Assembly (NCBI GenBank): GCA_025354845.1
Contig: JANXMD010000600.1
Coordinates: 1-8,491 of the forward strand
Reading direction: 5' to 3'
Source of the DNA: Verrucomicrobiota bacterium
Lineage (GTDB): Bacteria; Verrucomicrobiota; Verrucomicrobiia; Limisphaerales; UBA9464
DNA length: 8,491 bases
The position numbers were made by a program, and so were the translations under genes. A model generated the notes under the pieces. That model saw only the letters and a list, made by a program, of their open reading frames with translations, was not told the DNA's origin and did not search any database. How positions within the stretch are numbered: position 1 is the first letter of the stretch; every line of letters starts with the position of its first letter. This document shows, one piece after another, positions 6,389-8,491 of the stretch.

Positions 6389-7947
6389 TTGCGCTTCCGG
6401 CTCGCGGCCACTTCGGACGTGTTGATGGTCGCGCGGTGGCGGGCAAATGCCGGACGCAGGGAACGGCTCAACTCATCCTGCAACGCCTGCAGTTCGGCGT
6501 AGCGTGCCGCCCTCGCCGAATCTGGAGTCGCAGTCTCCGCACGGTTCAGCGTCACAAAGGTGTCGGTGATCTCCTCGATCGAAACGGCTTCCCCCTTCGC
6601 TCGACGCCAGCTCCACAACGCCTGCAACGCGGCGCCATACGCCGCGCCCTCTGAGACCTTGAGCGTCACCACCTCGGCATTGAAGACATCGGCCATGATC
6701 TGACGCCAGAGCTTCGACTTGGCGCCGCCGCCGGTGGCGCGAACCTGTGTGGCTTTCACGCCCAGCTCGGCCAGGCGACGCAACCCATAGTTCATCCCCA
6801 AGGTCACGCCCTCCATCGTGGCGCGGGCGAAATGGGATGCGGTGAAGGTCTTGGGGCGCACCCCGAAATAGACACCGGTTCCGTCGGGAATGTTGGGTGT
6901 CCGCTCGCCCTCTAAATACGGCACGAGCACCAATCCGTCCGAACCGGCGGGCGCTTTCGCCGCCGCCTTCTCGAACTCGGCGTGATCCAACTCGAAGTCG
7001 CGACGCACCATCTCGGTGGCCACCGTCACGTTCATGGTGCAAAGCAGCGGCAGCCAGCGGTTGGTGGAATCGCAGAACGCCGCGATTTCCCCCTGCGGAT
7101 CGATCACCGGCTTCTCCGCGCAGGCGTAGATGGTGCCGCTGGTACCGAAGCTTGCCGTCACCACGCCCTCGCGGGTGTTTCCGGTGCCGATGGCGCCCAT
7201 CATATTGTCGCCGCCGCCGGCGCTGACCAAGACCCCCGGATTCAATCCCAGCGCCGCCGCCGTTGTCGCGGTGAGCTGACCGGCGGGCACATCACTCGAT
7301 GAAAGCTTCGGAAGTTTCCCGGCCAGATCGGGATCAATGGCCCCGATCGCCGCCTCCGACCACCGGCGCTTGCGAACGTCCATCAGCGCGCTGCCCGAGG
7401 CATCGCCGTATTCCATGAATGCATTCCCGGTCAGCCAGAAATTCAGGTAGTCGTGCGGCAGGAGGACCGTGGCCAGCCGGGCGTAATTCTTGGGTTCATT
7501 CTTTTTCAGCCAGAGAATCTTGGGCGCCGTGAAGCCGGGAAGGACGGCATTGCCAGTGGCGCGGATCGCCGCCTTGGGGCCGCCGAGCGCTGCCGTGATC
7601 TCGCCGCACTCGGCGGTGGTGCTGGTGTCGCACCAGAGCTTCGCCGGACGGATCACCTGCCCCTTGGCATCGAGCGGAACAAACCCGTGTTGCTGACCAC
7701 TCACGCCGATGGCCACCACTTCGCCCGCACGCGCGGACGCCTGTTTGAGCGCGGCCCGGATGGCCGTCGTCGTGGCGTCGACCCAGGTTTTCGGATCCTG
7801 CTCCTTGGCACCCGCCGGGAGTCCAGCGATCAGATCGTACGCCGCGGAACCGCTGCCCAAAACGCGGCCCGATTTCGCCTCAACGACGAGGGCCTTGGTG
7901 GACTGGGTGCCGGAATCGATGCCAATCAACAACGAGCGCGATGCCAT
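6385..7947 (-). CDS. xylB: Xylulokinase (FGGY carbohydrate kinase)
   Basis: This 520-residue FGGY-family kinase most likely phosphorylates D-xylulose with ATP to D-xylulose 5-phosphate, feeding the pentose phosphate pathway in the cytoplasm. Visible landmarks are the first phosphate loop LLIGIDSGTQSTKALVV (6-22, D11), GVSGQQHGFVPLD (81-93), KLWCDTST (103-110), APKILWLK (141-148), LPHDYLNFWLTG (163-174), GDASGSALMDV (181-191), the likely catalytic Asp in AGGGDNMMGAIGTG (D247), the second phosphate loop ASFGTSGTIYA (265-275) and the adenosine region ATGGGAKSKLWRQIMADVF (404-422) followed by EGAAYGAALQA. The frame stays open upstream of 7947, but the first residues matching the family are at MASRSLLIG, so I start there. 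No Shine-Dalgarno is evident; a pyrimidine-rich tract lies just upstream. The protein is slightly long and ends in a basic tail, SRKRK. The last bases overlap rsmH. No xylose isomerase, transporter or regulator is in the window, so other sugar specificity is possible. Confidence 0.9.
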   Translation of the reverse strand: MASRSLLIGIDSGTQSTKALVVEAKSGRVLGSGSAAYDLIAGLPAGAKEQDPKTWVDATTTAIRAALKQASARAGEVVAIGVSGQQHGFVPLDAKGQVIRPAKLWCDTSTTAECGEITAALGGPKAAIRATGNAVLPGFTAPKILWLKKNEPKNYARLATVLLPHDYLNFWLTGNAFMEYGDASGSALMDVRKRRWSEAAIGAIDPDLAGKLPKLSSSDVPAGQLTATTAAALGLNPGVLVSAGGGDNMMGAIGTGNTREGVVTASFGTSGTIYACAEKPVIDPQGEIAAFCDSTNRWLPLLCTMNVTVATEMVRRDFELDHAEFEKAAAKAPAGSDGLVLVPYLEGERTPNIPDGTGVYFGVRPKTFTASHFARATMEGVTLGMNYGLRRLAELGVKATQVRATGGGAKSKLWRQIMADVFNAEVVTLKVSEGAAYGAALQALWSWRRAKGEAVSIEEITDTFVTLNRAETATPDSARAARYAELQALQDELSRSLRPAFARHRATINTSEVAASRKRK

Positions 7948-8003
7948 AAAGAAAAAAGTCGTGCCGGTACGAACGTGAGGTGACGTGAAACGGGGAAACA
8001 GTG
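7948..8003 (-). promoter_or_regulatory. xylB leader with a near-palindrome and a short direct repeat
   Basis: The spacer upstream of xylB holds CGTGCCGGTACG at 7960-7971, a 12-base near-palindrome with one mismatched pair, about 12 bases before the ATG. ACGTGA occurs at 7973-7978 and again at 7983-7988, one helical turn apart. These could be operator half-sites, but I cannot match them to a known regulator. No convincing -35/-10 pair or ribosome binding site was found. A pyrimidine-rich stretch (TTTTTTCTTT on the minus strand) directly precedes the start codon. Confidence 0.25.
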
Positions 8004-8025
8004 GGACAGTCTCGGGCGACTGTCC
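8004..8025 (-). terminator. Perfect 8-bp hairpin after the amidotransferase stop
   Basis: GGACAGTC at 8004-8011 and GACTGTCC at 8018-8025 form a perfect 8-bp stem with a six-base loop. On the minus strand it begins one base after the amidotransferase TGA, where a terminator would be expected. The following sequence (CACTGTTTCC) is only weakly T-rich, so intrinsic termination may be poor. It could instead be a 3'-end stabilising hairpin or an attenuator ahead of xylB. Confidence 0.45.
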
Positions 8026-8026
8026 A

Positions 8027-8491
8027 TCACGCGGCGCCTGCCGGCAACCCGGCGCGGATCCAGGCCTGGACGAGCGGATGCACCCGTCCGTGCAGCGCCG
8101 CGCGTTCCGGTTGGAACAGGGTTCCAGCGAAAAACCGGTGCCCAATCCATTCACCGCCGCGAATCTCCCCGGCGGCGTCCACCGCGGTGAAGAGAAATCC
8201 TGCCTGCTCCAAGCGATCCCGATACACCGGATTCACCCCAAAACGGCAATGATACCCCTCCTCGGTCTGGTCTGATCCCACCCACCCGCGCAAGCGGCTT
8301 CCCGGGAGGAACCACACCGAACCGCGAGCCTCCACCAGGCCGCAGGCAAGCGGAGCGATCACGCATTCGACCGCGCCAGGATCGAGTTCCGCATGGGTCG
8401 CCGACCTCAGCCCACAGACGTGCTGCGCCACTTCCAGAATCGCGTGTTGAAATCCGCCGCAAGTGCCGAGGAATGGAGTCCCGTGCTCGCG
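8027..8491 (-). CDS. CTP-synthase-like class I glutamine amidotransferase, 5' end missing (off right edge)
   Basis: The frame is open from the right edge at 8491 to TGA at 8029-8027, giving the last 154 residues. Fragment residues 5-14 read TPFLGTCGGF, the nucleophile elbow of class I glutamine amidotransferases (Cys11 in the fragment). EEGYHCRFGVNPVY (77-90) followed by RLEQAGF corresponds to the RHRYEVN-region of CTP synthase, and FAGTLFQPERAAL (121-133) followed by HPLVQAW corresponds to the FHPE region at the C-terminus. CTP synthase has His and Glu there; here the His is Gln127, while Glu129 is kept. The motif style (GTCGGFQHAILEVA) fits a small stand-alone family that I recall being named CTP synthase C-terminal region-related (seleno)protein, rather than full-length PyrG. 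In this copy the elbow position is an ordinary TGC cysteine codon. It probably lacks the synthase domain, but the missing 5' end prevents proof. The GTG at 8431 lies inside the conserved fold and is not the start. Confidence 0.8.
   Translation of the reverse strand, partial: REHGTPFLGTCGGFQHAILEVAQHVCGLRSATHAELDPGAVECVIAPLACGLVEARGSVWFLPGSRLRGWVGSDQTEEGYHCRFGVNPVYRDRLEQAGFLFTAVDAAGEIRGGEWIGHRFFAGTLFQPERAALHGRVHPLVQAWIRAGLPAGAA

Noticed and set aside
7948..8154. In-frame upstream extension of xylB to 8154 (69 extra residues)
   Set aside because: The extension overlaps the amidotransferase coding end, resembles no FGGY N-terminus, and the conserved family start lies right after the ATG at 7947.
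1..8491. CRISPR array, insertion sequence, tRNA or rRNA
   Set aside because: No regularly spaced repeats of suitable length, transposase motifs, terminal inverted repeats or RNA gene signatures were found on either strand.

Overview
The window most resembles a chromosomal segment of a moderately GC-rich Verrucomicrobiota bacterium (Pedosphaera/Limisphaerales type); a planctomycete-like relative cannot be excluded. The reasons are a large secreted protein with immunoglobulin-like domains and a C-terminal GEqWR/AID-type domain, an H-X9-DG pseudopilin with a near-perfect GFTLIELLVVIAIIAILAG leader, and an RsmH with the long N-terminal extension and TPAG-H-RPI entry motif that I associate with such phyla. 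This assignment is inference from protein style, not from a marker gene.

Layout. (1) Bases 1-2980, minus strand: one uninterrupted reading frame that runs off the left edge. It encodes a secreted mosaic of signal peptide, propeller-like N-terminal half, three Ig-like domains and a C-terminal domain. (2) Bases 2981-3208: divergent intergenic region with three TTCGG-led 11-mers at exact 40-base spacing. (3) Bases 3209-5283, plus strand: a pseudopilin, then a secreted calcineurin-like metallophosphoesterase whose ATG overlaps the pseudopilin stop (TAATG). (4) Bases 5284-5299: a 16-base convergent gap. (5) Bases 5300-7947, minus strand: xylB (xylulokinase-type FGGY kinase) followed by an off-cluster rsmH. 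The two overlap by four bases (GTGA). (6) Bases 7948-8026: spacer with a perfect 8-bp hairpin just after the upstream stop, plus small repeats near the xylB start. (7) Bases 8027-8491, minus strand: the C-terminal part of a CTP-synthase-like class I glutamine amidotransferase, cut by the right edge. It keeps the Cys nucleophile but has Gln where the catalytic His is expected.

How the genes relate. Two small translation-coupled pairs are visible: pseudopilin with phosphoesterase, and xylB with rsmH. The left half is about cell-surface or secreted proteins. The right half is core metabolism and ribosome modification. No mobile element, CRISPR array, rRNA or tRNA was seen. I do not see a clear new multi-gene system. 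The points most worth a second look are the amidotransferase with an altered triad, the extended rsmH outside a division cluster, and the coupled pseudopilin-phosphoesterase pair.
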